From positions 115,241 through 179,240 of the forward strand of contig NZ_JAGFNS010000005.1 in the NCBI RefSeq assembly GCF_017592555.1: a stretch of DNA of 64,000 bases, given 5' to 3'. A program made the translations under genes and the position numbers. Shown piece by piece: positions 33,893 to 42,981 of the stretch. The stretch comes from Actinoplanes flavus. GTDB taxonomy: Bacteria; Actinomycetota; Actinomycetes; Mycobacteriales; Micromonosporaceae. The notes beneath the pieces are model-generated. The model did no database searches and had not been told where the DNA came from. It worked only from the letters and a program-made list of their open reading frames with translations. How positions within the stretch are numbered: the stretch's first letter is position 1; every line of letters starts with the position of its first letter.

Positions 33893-33923
33893 GCGTGGGG
33901 TGCGCTGCGCCCGTACCCCACGC
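33893..33923 (+). repeat. Intercistronic hairpin between BKACE and MFS genes
   Basis: A perfect nine-base inverted repeat (GCGTGGGGT ... ACCCCACGC) with a 13-base GC-rich loop lies in the 108-base gap inside the operon. It has no T-tract. It could attenuate or stabilise the transcript, lowering expression of the downstream transporter and ligase genes. Confidence 0.6.
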
Positions 33924-33980
33924 CCTCACCCCCTCTGGTCACGCATACCACCTTTCCCCCGGCTCATTCTTGGAGCGAAC

Positions 33981-35315
33981 ATGGCCATGCCCGTCAGCGC
34001 GGATGTCGCGTCGCCGGCCACACCTTCCATCCGGGTCTCCCGGGTCTTCCCGTGGGTCGTCTTCACACTCACGTTCGGGCTCCTGCTGTCGGACTACATG
34101 TCGCGGCAGGTCCTGTCGGCGGTGTTCCCGTTCCTGAAAGAGGAATGGGGACTCACCGACACCCAGCTGGGCAGCCTGACCAGCGTCGTCGCCCTCACCG
34201 TCGGGCTGCTCGCGGTCCCGCTGTCACTGGTCGGCGACCGATGGGGACGCGTGCGGTCGATCATCGTCATGGCGGCCGTCTGGAGCCTCGCCACCCTCGG
34301 CTGCGCCCTCGCCGCCGGCTACGGCCATCTGCTCGCCGCCCGCCTGCTCATCGGCGTGGGCGAGGCCGCCTACGGCAGCGTGGGCCTCGCCGTCGTCCTC
34401 GCCGTCTTCTCCGCACGGCGGCGGGCCTCCCTCACCGGCGCCTTCATGGCCGCCGGCTCCTTCGGGTCGGTACTCGGCGTCGCGCTCGGCGGCGTGCTCG
34501 CCGTCCAGTTCGGATGGCGCTGGGCATTCGCCGTCATGGGCATCTTCGGACTGGTCCTCGCCGGCCTCTACCTGGCGACGATCAACGAACGTAAACTGGC
34601 CGCGCACCGGGTCGGCGACAACGCCGACACCGGGCCGGCACTGGCCGCCGGACACCAGCGCGCCCGCCTCACCACACTCTTCTCCACCCCCGCGGTCGTC
34701 CTGGCCTACCTCGGCGGCGGGCTGCAACTGTTCATCGCCGGATCACTGTTCGCCTGGCTGCCCAGCTACTTCAACCGGGCGTACGACATGGCGCCGGACC
34801 GGGCCGCCAAAGTCGCCGCGATCTTCATCCTGATCATGGGTGCCGGCATGGTCGTCTGCGGGATGATCACCGACCGTCTCGGGCAGGCCCGGCCGATCGG
34901 CAAATGGACCACCGCGATCGTCTTCGCGGCCCTGACCCTGATCTTCCTCGGCGCCGGTTTCGCGGTGCGGCCGGGCGGAGCGCAGCAAATGCTGCTCGCG
35001 CTGGGCTGCTTCTTCGCCGCCGGCACGACCGGGCCCACCGGCGCCATGGTGGCCCGGCTGACCCACGAATCGATCCGGGCCACCGCGTTCGGCACCCTCA
35101 CCCTTTTCAACAACGTGCTCGGCCTGGCCGCCGGCCCGATCGTGACCGGCGCCCTCGCCGACCGGCTCGGCCTGGAAACCGCCATGCGATACGTCCCGCT
35201 CGCGGCGGTGGCCGCCGTCATCCTGCTGATCGCGGGACGCCAGGCCTACCCGTCCAGCATCCGCCGGCTCGAAACCGTGGCGGCCACCGGCGCTCCGGAC
35301 GGGGACACCGCGTGA
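33981..35315 (+). CDS. Major facilitator superfamily transporter
   Basis: The 444-residue protein has about twelve transmembrane helices. It carries the MFS motif A-like DRWGRVRS between helices 2 and 3 and a D-R-x-G repeat (DRLGQARPIG) between helices 8 and 9. The EEWGLTDTQLGSL segment after helix 1 is typical of the anion:cation symporter/spinster-like MFS groups that import organic acids. ATG 33981 follows TGGAGCG. It lies inside the catabolic operon and is probably the substrate importer. The stop overlaps the next start as GTGA. Confidence 0.9.
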   Translation: MAMPVSADVASPATPSIRVSRVFPWVVFTLTFGLLLSDYMSRQVLSAVFPFLKEEWGLTDTQLGSLTSVVALTVGLLAVPLSLVGDRWGRVRSIIVMAAVWSLATLGCALAAGYGHLLAARLLIGVGEAAYGSVGLAVVLAVFSARRRASLTGAFMAAGSFGSVLGVALGGVLAVQFGWRWAFAVMGIFGLVLAGLYLATINERKLAAHRVGDNADTGPALAAGHQRARLTTLFSTPAVVLAYLGGGLQLFIAGSLFAWLPSYFNRAYDMAPDRAAKVAAIFILIMGAGMVVCGMITDRLGQARPIGKWTTAIVFAALTLIFLGAGFAVRPGGAQQMLLALGCFFAAGTTGPTGAMVARLTHESIRATAFGTLTLFNNVLGLAAGPIVTGALADRLGLETAMRYVPLAAVAAVILLIAGRQAYPSSIRRLETVAATGAPDGDTA

Positions 35316-35899
35316 CCCCCGGCCCGGGCGCAGTGATCATCACAGTGCCCGGGCTCCGCGGGCACGTACCCGACCACTGGCAGACCAGGCTCGCCGACGG
35401 CCTGGCGAACGTTCGGCCCGTCATGCCGCTCGGACGGGAGAACCCGAGCCTGGACGAGCGGGTCACGGCGCTGCACCTCGCGGTCGAGGCGGCCGGCGAA
35501 CCGGTCGTGATCGTGGCGCACAGCGCCGGCGTGATCGTCACCGTCCACTGGGCCGCCCGCCACCCCGCCACCGCCCGGCAGGTGCGGGGCGCGCTCCTGG
35601 CCACTCCACCGGACCTGGCGGCGCCGCTACCCGCCGTCTACCCCTCGCTGTCCACCCTGGCCGACCACGGCTGGCTGCCGATACCCCGGCTGCCGCTGCC
35701 CTTCCCCAGCGTCGTGGCCGCCAGCTCCGACGACCCGCTCGGAGATCCGTCACGGGTCCGGGCCCTCGCCGGCGCCTGGGGCAGCCGCCACCACGACCTC
35801 GGCGCCGTGGGCCATCTCAACCCGGCATCCGGCTACGGCCCTTGGCCGGGAGCCGGGCCGCTCATCAACGAACTCGACCACGCGAAGGCGCCACCATGA
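35312..35899 (+). CDS. RBBP9/YdeN-type serine alpha/beta hydrolase
   Basis: The 195-residue protein matches the small RBBP9 hydrolase fold. It has HWQTRLADGL near residue 25, the nucleophile elbow HSAGVIV near 70, the acidic residue in SSDDPLGDPSRV and the terminal catalytic His in GAVGHLNPASGYGPWP. The family contains serine hydrolases with ester substrates. GTG 35312 overlaps the transporter stop by four bases, and its own stop overlaps the acyl-CoA ligase start (ATGA). It is therefore translationally coupled on both sides. Confidence 0.88.
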   Translation: MTPGPGAVIITVPGLRGHVPDHWQTRLADGLANVRPVMPLGRENPSLDERVTALHLAVEAAGEPVVIVAHSAGVIVTVHWAARHPATARQVRGALLATPPDLAAPLPAVYPSLSTLADHGWLPIPRLPLPFPSVVAASSDDPLGDPSRVRALAGAWGSRHHDLGAVGHLNPASGYGPWPGAGPLINELDHAKAPP

Positions 35900-37449
35900 T
35901 CCTCAACCTCGCCACCCTGCTGGAAGACAGCGCCCGACGGCACCCGGACCGCGACGCGGTCGTGCTCGGCGACACCCGGATGTCGTACGCCGACGTCGAC
36001 CGGGCCGCCGATCAGGTGGCCGGCCTGCTGGCGGACCTGGGCGTCCAGCCGGGCGACCGGGTCGCCCTGTCCTGCCCGAACCTGCCGTACTTCCCGATCG
36101 CCTACTACGGCATCCTCAAAGCGGGCGCGGTCGTCGTACCGCTGAATGTGCTTCTCAAAAGCCGCGAGATCGCCTATCACCTGGCGGACTCGCAGGCCAC
36201 GGCCTACCTGTGCTTCGAGGGCACCGCCGAGCTACCGATGGGCGCCGAGGGGTTCGCCGGCTTCCAGCAGACGCCCGGCTGCGAGCGGTTCCTGCTCATC
36301 ACGGCCGACCCGGCGGCGGCCTCGCCGATCGAGGGCGCGCGCACCCTCGGTCAAGCACTCGCCGGCCGGTCCGGCGCCTTCGGCACGGTGGCCACGAACG
36401 AGACCGACACCGCGGTCATCCTCTACACCAGCGGAACGACCGGGCAGCCCAAGGGTGCCGAACTGTCGCACGGCAACCTGGTGCTCAACGCGCTCACCTG
36501 CAACCGCCTGTTCGGCAACCTCGCCACCGGCCACGAACGGCATCTGATCACGCTGCCGCTGTTCCACTCGTTCGGTTCGACCGTGCAGATGAACGCCGGC
36601 TTCGCGGTCGCCTCGACCCTGGTGCTCCTGCCACGGTTCCAGGCCGAGCAGGCGGTCGCGCTGCTGCAACGGGAGAAGATCACCTTCTTCGCCGGGGTGC
36701 CGACGATGTACTGGGGCCTGCTCGGCGCGCTGCACGAGGGCGTCGACGTGGCGGAGATCGCCCGCCACATGCGGGTGGCCGTCTCGGGCGGCGCGTCGCT
36801 CCCGGTGGAGATCATCAACCAGTTCCAGGAACGGTTCGGGGTGCGGATCCTGGAGGGGTACGGCCTGTCCGAGACCTCACCCGTCGCCACGTTCAGCGAC
36901 CCGGAACGCGATCCCCGGCCCGGCTCCATCGGCGTACCGATCTGGGGTGTCCAGGTCAAACTGATCGACGCCGACTGGGGAACGATCGAGGGCGCGGACC
37001 AGATCGGCGAGATCGCCGTCAGCGGCCACAACATCATGAAGGGCTACCACCGACGGCCGGAGGCGACCGCCGAGGTGATGCGGGACGGCTGGTTCCGCAC
37101 CGGGGACCTGGCCCGGCGGGACGCGGACGGCTTCTACTACATCGTCGACCGCGCCAAAGACATGATCATCCGAGGCGGCTTCAACGTGTATCCCCGCGAG
37201 ATCGAGGAGGTGCTGCTGACCCACCCGGCGGTGTCCCTCGCCGCCGTCGTGGGGGTGCCGCACTCCTGCTACGGCGAGGAGGTCAAGGCCTTCGTGATCC
37301 GCTCCGGCGCGGTCACCGAAGGCGACCTGATCGCCTGGTGCCGCGAGACCATGGCGTCCTACAAGTACCCCCGCATCGTCGAGTTCGTCGACGAACTGCC
37401 GATGACGGCGACCGGCAAGATCCTCAAACGCGAACTGGCCGGACGTTGA
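35896..37449 (+). CDS. AMP-forming acyl-CoA ligase (FadD-like)
   Basis: The 517-residue enzyme has all motifs of the ANL family: the P-loop YTSGTTGQPKGAELSHGN near residue 178, YGLSETSPV near 322, GWFRTGDLARRDADGFYYIVD near 395-415 and the catalytic Lys in TGKILKREL at the C-terminus. It activates a carboxylic acid to its CoA thioester with ATP. In this operon it probably activates the acid for entry to beta-oxidation or feeds the BKACE step. Start and stop codons both overlap neighbours by four bases (ATGA and TTGA). Confidence 0.93.
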   Translation: MILNLATLLEDSARRHPDRDAVVLGDTRMSYADVDRAADQVAGLLADLGVQPGDRVALSCPNLPYFPIAYYGILKAGAVVVPLNVLLKSREIAYHLADSQATAYLCFEGTAELPMGAEGFAGFQQTPGCERFLLITADPAAASPIEGARTLGQALAGRSGAFGTVATNETDTAVILYTSGTTGQPKGAELSHGNLVLNALTCNRLFGNLATGHERHLITLPLFHSFGSTVQMNAGFAVASTLVLLPRFQAEQAVALLQREKITFFAGVPTMYWGLLGALHEGVDVAEIARHMRVAVSGGASLPVEIINQFQERFGVRILEGYGLSETSPVATFSDPERDPRPGSIGVPIWGVQVKLIDADWGTIEGADQIGEIAVSGHNIMKGYHRRPEATAEVMRDGWFRTGDLARRDADGFYYIVDRAKDMIIRGGFNVYPREIEEVLLTHPAVSLAAVVGVPHSCYGEEVKAFVIRSGAVTEGDLIAWCRETMASYKYPRIVEFVDELPMTATGKILKRELAGR

Positions 37450-38483
37450 CCGCGACGGACGTCGCCGCCCCGGCACCAGCCGGCCGCCACCGGCAGCCGG
37501 GTCTCGTACCCGGCCTGCTGGTGGCCGCGGCCGGCCTCGGCGGCGCGCTGCTCGGCCACCGGATCGTGCCCCAGATCGGCGTGCTCACCTGGGCGGTCGC
37601 CCTCGGCGTCGCGGCCGCGAACCTCAACCTGCTGCCCCGCCGCGGCCGAGCCGTCCTCGACCGGCTCACCAAGCGGCTGCTGCGAGCGGGCGTGACACTG
37701 CTCGGGTTCTCGGTGTCGATCGATGCGATAGCCGCGCTCGGCGCACCCGTCGTCGCCGCGGTCGCCGGCACGCTGCTCGCCACCCTCCTGTGCACCACCT
37801 GGCTGGGCGCCCGGATGCGCCTGGGCGGGCCGCGCAGCCTGCTCATCGGTACCGGTGTGGCGATCTGCGGCGCGGCGGCCATCGCCGCCATGGAGGACGC
37901 CGCCGAAGCCGACGAGGAGGACGTCACCACCGCCATCGCGATGATCACCCTGTTCGGCACCATCGCGCTGACGGTGTTTCCGCTGCTGCGCTCGCCGCTC
38001 GGTCTCGACGACGTGCAGTACGGCGTGTGGACCGGCGCGGCGGTACACGAGGTCGGCCAGGTCGTGGCCGCCGCCAGCCCGGCCGGCGCGGCCGTCGTCA
38101 CCGTGGCGGTCGTCGTCAAACTCACCCGGGTCCTGCTTCTCGCCCCGGTCGTCGCCGGCGTGAGCGCGCTGCGCCGGATCCGGTCACCCCGCACCGGCGG
38201 CGAGACCGTACGCCCTCCGCTGATCCCGCTGTTCGTCCTCGGCTTTCTCGCCTGCGCGGCGTTGCGCAGCACGGACGTCCTACCGCAGCCGGCGCTCGGC
38301 TGGATCGGCACCCTGCAGACGATCGCGCTCGGCGCCGCCCTGTTCGGCATGGGCACCAGCGTCCACCTCGCCGCACTGCTACGCCGTAGCAAGGGCGCGC
38401 TTCTGCTCACGGCGGCGGCCACGCTCTTCATCACGGCCGGTGCGCTCGGCGCCACCCTGCTCGTCGTACACGGCCGGCTGTAG
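37446..38483 (+). CDS. YeiH-family membrane protein (putative sulfate exporter family)
   Basis: The protein of about 345 residues has around ten transmembrane helices and the YeiH/UPF0324 signature segments: TKRLLRAGVTLLGFSVS, LIGTGVAICGAAAIAA, WTGAAVHEVGQVVAAA and GLVLGFLACAALRS-like C-terminal helices. The family is classified as putative sulfate exporters, with little experimental proof. The TTG start at 37446 overlaps the ligase stop as TTGA. The position at the end of an operon with a TauD-like dioxygenase would fit export of sulfite or sulfate released from a sulfonate substrate. Confidence 0.87.
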   Translation: MTATDVAAPAPAGRHRQPGLVPGLLVAAAGLGGALLGHRIVPQIGVLTWAVALGVAAANLNLLPRRGRAVLDRLTKRLLRAGVTLLGFSVSIDAIAALGAPVVAAVAGTLLATLLCTTWLGARMRLGGPRSLLIGTGVAICGAAAIAAMEDAAEADEEDVTTAIAMITLFGTIALTVFPLLRSPLGLDDVQYGVWTGAAVHEVGQVVAAASPAGAAVVTVAVVVKLTRVLLLAPVVAGVSALRRIRSPRTGGETVRPPLIPLFVLGFLACAALRSTDVLPQPALGWIGTLQTIALGAALFGMGTSVHLAALLRRSKGALLLTAAATLFITAGALGATLLVVHGRL

Positions 38484-38512
38484 GCGTTGAGCAGGCCTCC
38501 TACCATCGGGCA

Positions 38513-38971
38513 ATGAAGGTCGTGAATGTCGTCGCCTCGATCGTGCTGGCCACCGCCGCGGCCTCGTTCCTGGGCCTGGGCCTGGAGCTGCGGTCGGGGC
38601 AGGCGCCGTACGCCGACGGCGTCGTCACGACGGCGACCATGACCGGCTTCCGCACCGAACGCGCCACCGATCGGCGGCGGAAGGTCTGGAAGACCCGCTA
38701 TCGGCCCGTCTATACCTTTCAGACGAGGACCGGCGAGACCGCGACGTGCGACGACGCGGATATCGTCAGCGTGACTCCGCGGCTGGGCCGGACAGTCGAG
38801 CTCTCCTACCGTACGAATGATCCCGGCGGAAGTGCCCGGGTGATTCGCGGCTGGCACGGCTGGACCGGCCTGCCGATCATGTTCACCGTGGGCGGTGGTC
38901 TGTTCCTCGCCGTCATCGTCGTCATGTCCGCTCGCGATGTGGTCCGGTACCGGGCGAACCGCCGATCCTAG
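38513..38971 (+). CDS. DUF3592-like membrane protein
   Basis: The 152-residue protein has two transmembrane helices (about residues 5-25 and 118-140). They flank an extracytoplasmic beta-rich domain (YRPVYTFQTRTGETATC, then RLGRTVELSYRTNDP), the typical DUF3592 layout. The function of this family is unknown. The gene follows the YeiH gene by 29 bases and may belong to the same transcript, although its own promoter is equally possible. Confidence 0.75.
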   Translation: MKVVNVVASIVLATAAASFLGLGLELRSGQAPYADGVVTTATMTGFRTERATDRRRKVWKTRYRPVYTFQTRTGETATCDDADIVSVTPRLGRTVELSYRTNDPGGSARVIRGWHGWTGLPIMFTVGGGLFLAVIVVMSARDVVRYRANRRS

Positions 38972-39047
38972 TTGGTGTGGCGTCGACTGTGGACGCTACG
39001 GTGTGCAGGCGTGATGCGACCGGTGGATCCATACGGGGGGTGGACCG

Positions 39048-39254
39048 GTGCGATCGGCACCTGATGTGGCGCGCGCGGAAAGCGTCGCCGACTTCGTGGC
39101 ATGTCTGCGCCGGCTCAAGGTCCATGCCGGCAATCCGTCGTTCGAGGAGCTGCGGCGCCGGTGCGGGTCTACCCCCGCCTGTCTCGAGGATGTGCAGAAA
39201 CAAGCATCCCGGAAAGATCGACGTGCGGCGATCGGCTCGGCTGGGTCCGGCTGA
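39048..39254 (+). pseudogene. Truncated N-terminal fragment of an XRE-type regulator
   Basis: The first 30 residues (SVADFVACLRRLKVHAGNPSFEELRRR) match the N-terminus of actinomycete helix-turn-helix proteins that normally continue into NB-ARC or similar domains. The frame then loses similarity and ends after 68 codons. The rest of the gene is absent before the convergent ABC exporter. It is most likely a deletion remnant. The 336 bases between 38972 and 39307 hold nothing else that I can recognise. Confidence 0.55.
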
Positions 39255-39307
39255 ACCCGGATGCGGCGCGGCCGAGGGCTCAGCCGAGCGGGCCGGGCGT
39301 CAGCACG

Positions 39308-41086
39308 TCACCGACGTTGATGAGGGCGCCGATCCGCGAGCGTGTCGGCACCATGGTCACGCCGCCGGTATCGCGTGGACACTCCCGGGTTCAGGCGCCC
39401 GTCGCGGACCTCGATGATCCGGTCGACCCGGGCCAGCGCGGCGGGGTGATGCGAGATGACGAAGGTGGTGCGGTCGTGGGTGAGCCGGTGCAGGCCGTCG
39501 AGCACCAGCGCCTCGGAGTCGCGGTCCAGGCCGGTGGTCGGTTCGTCGAGGATCAGGATGGGGGCGTCGTGCAGCATGGCGCGGGCGATGGCGATGCGCT
39601 GCCGTTGCCCGCCGGACAGGGTTCCGCCGCGTTCCCCGATCCTGGTGTCGAGCCCGTGGGGGAGCCGGTCGAGGAACTCGGTGACGTGTGCTCGTGCGGC
39701 GGCCTCCCACACCCGGTCGGCGGACGCCGCGGGATCGCCGTACCGGATGTTGTCCATGATCGTGCCGTGGAACAGGAACGGTTCCTGCAGCACCAGGCTG
39801 ATCTGCCGGCGCAGGCCGGTCAGGTGCAGTTCCCGGACGTCGATGCCGTCGAGCAGGATGCTGCCGGCCTGCGGGTCGTAGAACCGGGGGATCAGGCTGA
39901 CGAGGGTGGACTTGCCGGCGCCGGTACGGCCCACGATGCCGACGTGCTCGCCCGGCTCGACGGCCAGGCTGGCCGCGTTCAACACTCGCGGTTTCGCCGG
40001 GCCGTAGGCGAAGGTGACGTCGCGCAACTCCACCCGCCCGCGTAGGCGGCGGACCGGCCGGGCGTCGCGGGCCTGGGGAATCGTGTCCTCGGTGCGCAGC
40101 ATGGCGTCGACGCGTTCCGCGCTGGCCACCCCTTGACTCACGACGTAGGACATCTTCGACAGCGCCCGCATCGGCCGGTACAACGACCGCAGGTAGCTGA
40201 GGAACACCAGCAGCACCCCCAGGCTCATCCGGCCGTCGAGTACGCGCTGGACCCCGACGTAGGTGACCAGCAGGGTGCCGGCCAGTGACACCAGATCGAC
40301 CAGCGGTGGCAGGCCGGCCCGGAGTCTGATCGCGCGCAGGGCGGCCGTCAGGCTCTCCCGGCTGTGGCCGGCGAACCGGTCGTCCTCGAGTCCCTCCCGG
40401 CCGAACGCCTGCACCACCCGGATCGCGCCGAGCGTCTCGGTGGTCATCGCCGCCAGGCCGGCATCGGCTTCCCTGGCCGACCGGGACGCGCGCCTGATCT
40501 TGCGGGTGAAGTGGTAGGTCACCAGGAACAACGGCGGCGCGATGCTCAGCGCCAGCAGTCCGAAGGACGGTTCGACCAGCACCATCACCACGGCGAGTCC
40601 GGCCAGCATCACCGTGTTCGGAATCAGCGTGTCGAAGATCGCCACCAGCATGTTCTGCGAGCGGTCGATGTCGGTGGTGAGCCGGGCGACCAGGTCGCCG
40701 ACCCGCTGGCCGAGGTGGAACGACAGCGAGAGGCGCTGTACGTGGGCGAACAGGGCACCGCGGATGGTCACGATGATCCGTGCCCCGGACCGGTTCATGA
40801 GCAGGTCGCTGACGTAGCCGATCAGTGCGGACAGGCCGACCAGGAGCACGGTCGCCGCCAGTGCCCGGACGAGGACGACGGACCGGTCGCCGCTCGATCC
40901 GGCGATCAGGGTGGGAAGCCAGCCGTCCTGAGGCCGGCCGCCGACGACCCCGTCGACGATCACCTGGAGCGGCCACGGCTGCGCCAGGGCGAGCAGTGTT
41001 CCCAACACCACCAGCGACGCGCCGGCGCCGAGGGCCGGCGCGTGCGGGCGCAGGAACCGCCGGAACCGCCATGCCGCCCTCAGCAT
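39308..41086 (-). CDS. ABC transporter, fused permease-ATPase (exporter type)
   Basis: The protein of about 592 residues has an N-terminal six-helix ABC exporter domain (about residues 20-310). The nucleotide-binding domain carries Walker A GRTGAGKST, the Q-loop in SLVLQEPFLFHGT, the signature LSGGQRQR, Walker B ILILDEPT and the H-loop FVISHHP. It forms a homodimeric or heterodimeric lipid or drug exporter. The ATG at 41086 follows GAGGG; upstream in-frame sequence overlaps the neighbouring gene and lacks family similarity. It is probably co-transcribed with the upstream P-loop gene. Confidence 0.92.
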   Translation of the reverse strand: MLRAAWRFRRFLRPHAPALGAGASLVVLGTLLALAQPWPLQVIVDGVVGGRPQDGWLPTLIAGSSGDRSVVLVRALAATVLLVGLSALIGYVSDLLMNRSGARIIVTIRGALFAHVQRLSLSFHLGQRVGDLVARLTTDIDRSQNMLVAIFDTLIPNTVMLAGLAVVMVLVEPSFGLLALSIAPPLFLVTYHFTRKIRRASRSAREADAGLAAMTTETLGAIRVVQAFGREGLEDDRFAGHSRESLTAALRAIRLRAGLPPLVDLVSLAGTLLVTYVGVQRVLDGRMSLGVLLVFLSYLRSLYRPMRALSKMSYVVSQGVASAERVDAMLRTEDTIPQARDARPVRRLRGRVELRDVTFAYGPAKPRVLNAASLAVEPGEHVGIVGRTGAGKSTLVSLIPRFYDPQAGSILLDGIDVRELHLTGLRRQISLVLQEPFLFHGTIMDNIRYGDPAASADRVWEAAARAHVTEFLDRLPHGLDTRIGERGGTLSGGQRQRIAIARAMLHDAPILILDEPTTGLDRDSEALVLDGLHRLTHDRTTFVISHHPAALARVDRIIEVRDGRLNPGVSTRYRRRDHGADTLADRRPHQRR

Positions 41087-41123
41087 CCCTGCGCCCTCGG
41101 CCGGCCGGCGATCACCGGTACGG

Positions 41124-42167
41124 TCACGCGGCGGCGACCGGTGCGGGCCGCTCTGCCTGCCGGTCACCCAGCTGCTCGACGAACGACGCGACGGCGGTGC
41201 CGAGACCCGCGGTGGGGATGCACGGCCCGGCGCCGGCCAGTTCGACCTCCTGGCAGGCGAGTGGGCTGTTGGTCACGACCCCGGTGACCGCGAGAACGTC
41301 GTGGCCCATCTGGCGCAACTGCCCGGCTCCGGCGACGGCCGAAAGGCTTTCCCGGGTCGCGAGCACGATGTGTGTCGGTCCGAGCCAGCCGGAGAGGGCC
41401 CGCAGGATCAGCTCGGTCTCGCGTTGCAGCAGTCCGTCGGCGATCTCCAGCACCCCCACCTGGACCGCCGCGGCCTGAAGCTGGCCGGTGAGCCCGGCGA
41501 CGATCGCCGCAAGGTCCGCCCGGTCGCAGCCGTCGGTCGACGGCCAGCCCATGTCCAGGAACTCGAGCACCGGGTCGGCGCCGGCGTCGCGGTACGACGA
41601 CAGGTCGCGCGGGCTCGCCGTGCCGGTGAGTTTGGCGGCGCCGACGCGGTATCCGGCGCCGGTGAGACCGTGGATGATCGACGCGCAGGCGGTCGTCTTG
41701 CCGGCATCCATCGCCGAACCGGCCACCACGATCCAGGTCGGTGTCGGGCCGATCGGCTGGGCGGGCGGCAGGAGGAACGACCGGACGTTGAGTGGGCGGT
41801 CCGCGTGGTGGGCCTGAGCGAGCACCCGAAGCGTCGTCGGCGCGGCCACGTCGGCGCTGCGCCCCACCACCTCACCGCAGAGGCCGGACGCGCTGAGCAT
41901 CTCGGTGACGTCCCCGGTGACACGGCCGCGGCCCTGCAACACCGACGTCGAGTACCGGTTGCCCACCACGCACGTGAACCGGTCGCCGGGGTAGAGCATG
42001 GAGCGCCGGCCGTCGGCGGTGTCGAGGTGCCGTAGCAGGGACGGGGTGATCACCTCGCAGGCCAGCAGGTCGCCGACGGCCGGGGTCCCGACCGGCAACC
42101 AGGTCACGTCCAGCCCTTTCGGTAGCCGGCGGGTCATCCAGGCCGTCCTGGTGGGCGTGAAGTCCAT
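41124..42167 (-). CDS. DUF1611-like P-loop NTPase
   Basis: The 347-residue protein has an N-terminal beta-rich domain and a C-terminal BioD/SIMIBI-type NTPase domain. The P-loop is GSAMDAGKTTACASI near residue 150, followed by GYRVGAAKLTG, DMGWPSTDGCDR and VGVLEIADGLLQRET. This pattern matches DUF1611-type proteins, which are related to dethiobiotin synthetase and MobB; physiological roles are mostly unknown. ATG 42167 is supported by an AGAGG ribosome binding site. The start is divergent from the Uma2 gene. Confidence 0.75.
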   Translation of the reverse strand: MDFTPTRTAWMTRRLPKGLDVTWLPVGTPAVGDLLACEVITPSLLRHLDTADGRRSMLYPGDRFTCVVGNRYSTSVLQGRGRVTGDVTEMLSASGLCGEVVGRSADVAAPTTLRVLAQAHHADRPLNVRSFLLPPAQPIGPTPTWIVVAGSAMDAGKTTACASIIHGLTGAGYRVGAAKLTGTASPRDLSSYRDAGADPVLEFLDMGWPSTDGCDRADLAAIVAGLTGQLQAAAVQVGVLEIADGLLQRETELILRALSGWLGPTHIVLATRESLSAVAGAGQLRQMGHDVLAVTGVVTNSPLACQEVELAGAGPCIPTAGLGTAVASFVEQLGDRQAERPAPVAAA

Positions 42168-42381
42168 GTCGTGCCTCTTCTCTGCGCTGTCGTGCGCTGC
42201 CCCGTCTCGCCGACCAAATGATGATCTTATGCGGCTACTGAGGTGTCATGAGCGATTTGGGCGCCGTGTTCCTCGTGTCGGGAGCGGGTGGTGGCCGCTG
42301 ACACCGGGCGGCCGAGAGGCGGCCGGCCACCGGATTCACGGTATGTTCAGGGCGGTAGCCGATCACATTCAGAAGGTGTGT

Positions 42382-42948
42382 ATGACCGCTGAGATGGTCG
42401 CGCCGGCCTGGATGCATGAGCAGGTCACGGCCGAGCAGTACGCGACATGGACAGAAGAACAGTGCGCGGGCATCGAGATCGTGGATGGGATGGTTCTCGT
42501 GCGTCCGAGCGCGTCCAAGCGGCACAACCGTCTGGCCCGGCTCCTTGCCAACGCTCTGGACAGCGCCGCGGGACCGGACTGGAACGCGGACACCGATTTC
42601 GACGTCCGGCTCCAGGACGTGCCGCTCAACAACCGTCGCCCTGACGTGACGGTGTACCGGGCGGACACCATCGACGTCACCCCTACGAGGCCCGAGCATG
42701 TCCTCCTGGTGGTCGAAGTGGTCTCACCCGGCTCGGAGACGACCGACCGGATCGTCAAGACCGACCAGTACGCGAGGGCCGGTATCCCGTTCTACTGGCG
42801 TGTTGAGCAGGCAGTCACCGGTGTGCCTCTCGTCTACACGTACGTCCTCGACCCGGCGACCGGCCGCTACCGCGACGGCGAGGTCTTCACCGGCATCGTG
42901 AAATTGACCGCGCCCTTCGCCGTCGAGGTCGATCTCAGCCAGATCTGA
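42382..42948 (+). CDS. Uma2-family (DUF820) restriction-endonuclease-fold protein
   Basis: The 188-residue protein has the Uma2 pattern. The N-terminus is MTAEQ-like (VTAEQYATWTEEQ), then IEIVDGMVLVRPSASKRHNRLARLLANAL. The PD-(D/E)xK-type core is in RRPDVTVYRADT and LLVVEVVSPGSETTDRIVKTDQYARAGIPFYW. Uma2 proteins are very abundant in actinomycetes and cyanobacteria. They have a nuclease fold, and their cellular role is largely unproven. The ATG at 42382 is chosen because the longer reading frame overlaps the divergent gene. Confidence 0.9.
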   Translation: MTAEMVAPAWMHEQVTAEQYATWTEEQCAGIEIVDGMVLVRPSASKRHNRLARLLANALDSAAGPDWNADTDFDVRLQDVPLNNRRPDVTVYRADTIDVTPTRPEHVLLVVEVVSPGSETTDRIVKTDQYARAGIPFYWRVEQAVTGVPLVYTYVLDPATGRYRDGEVFTGIVKLTAPFAVEVDLSQI

Positions 42949-42981
42949 GTCGTCGTACGCGGGATGTCGAGCAGTCCGCGG

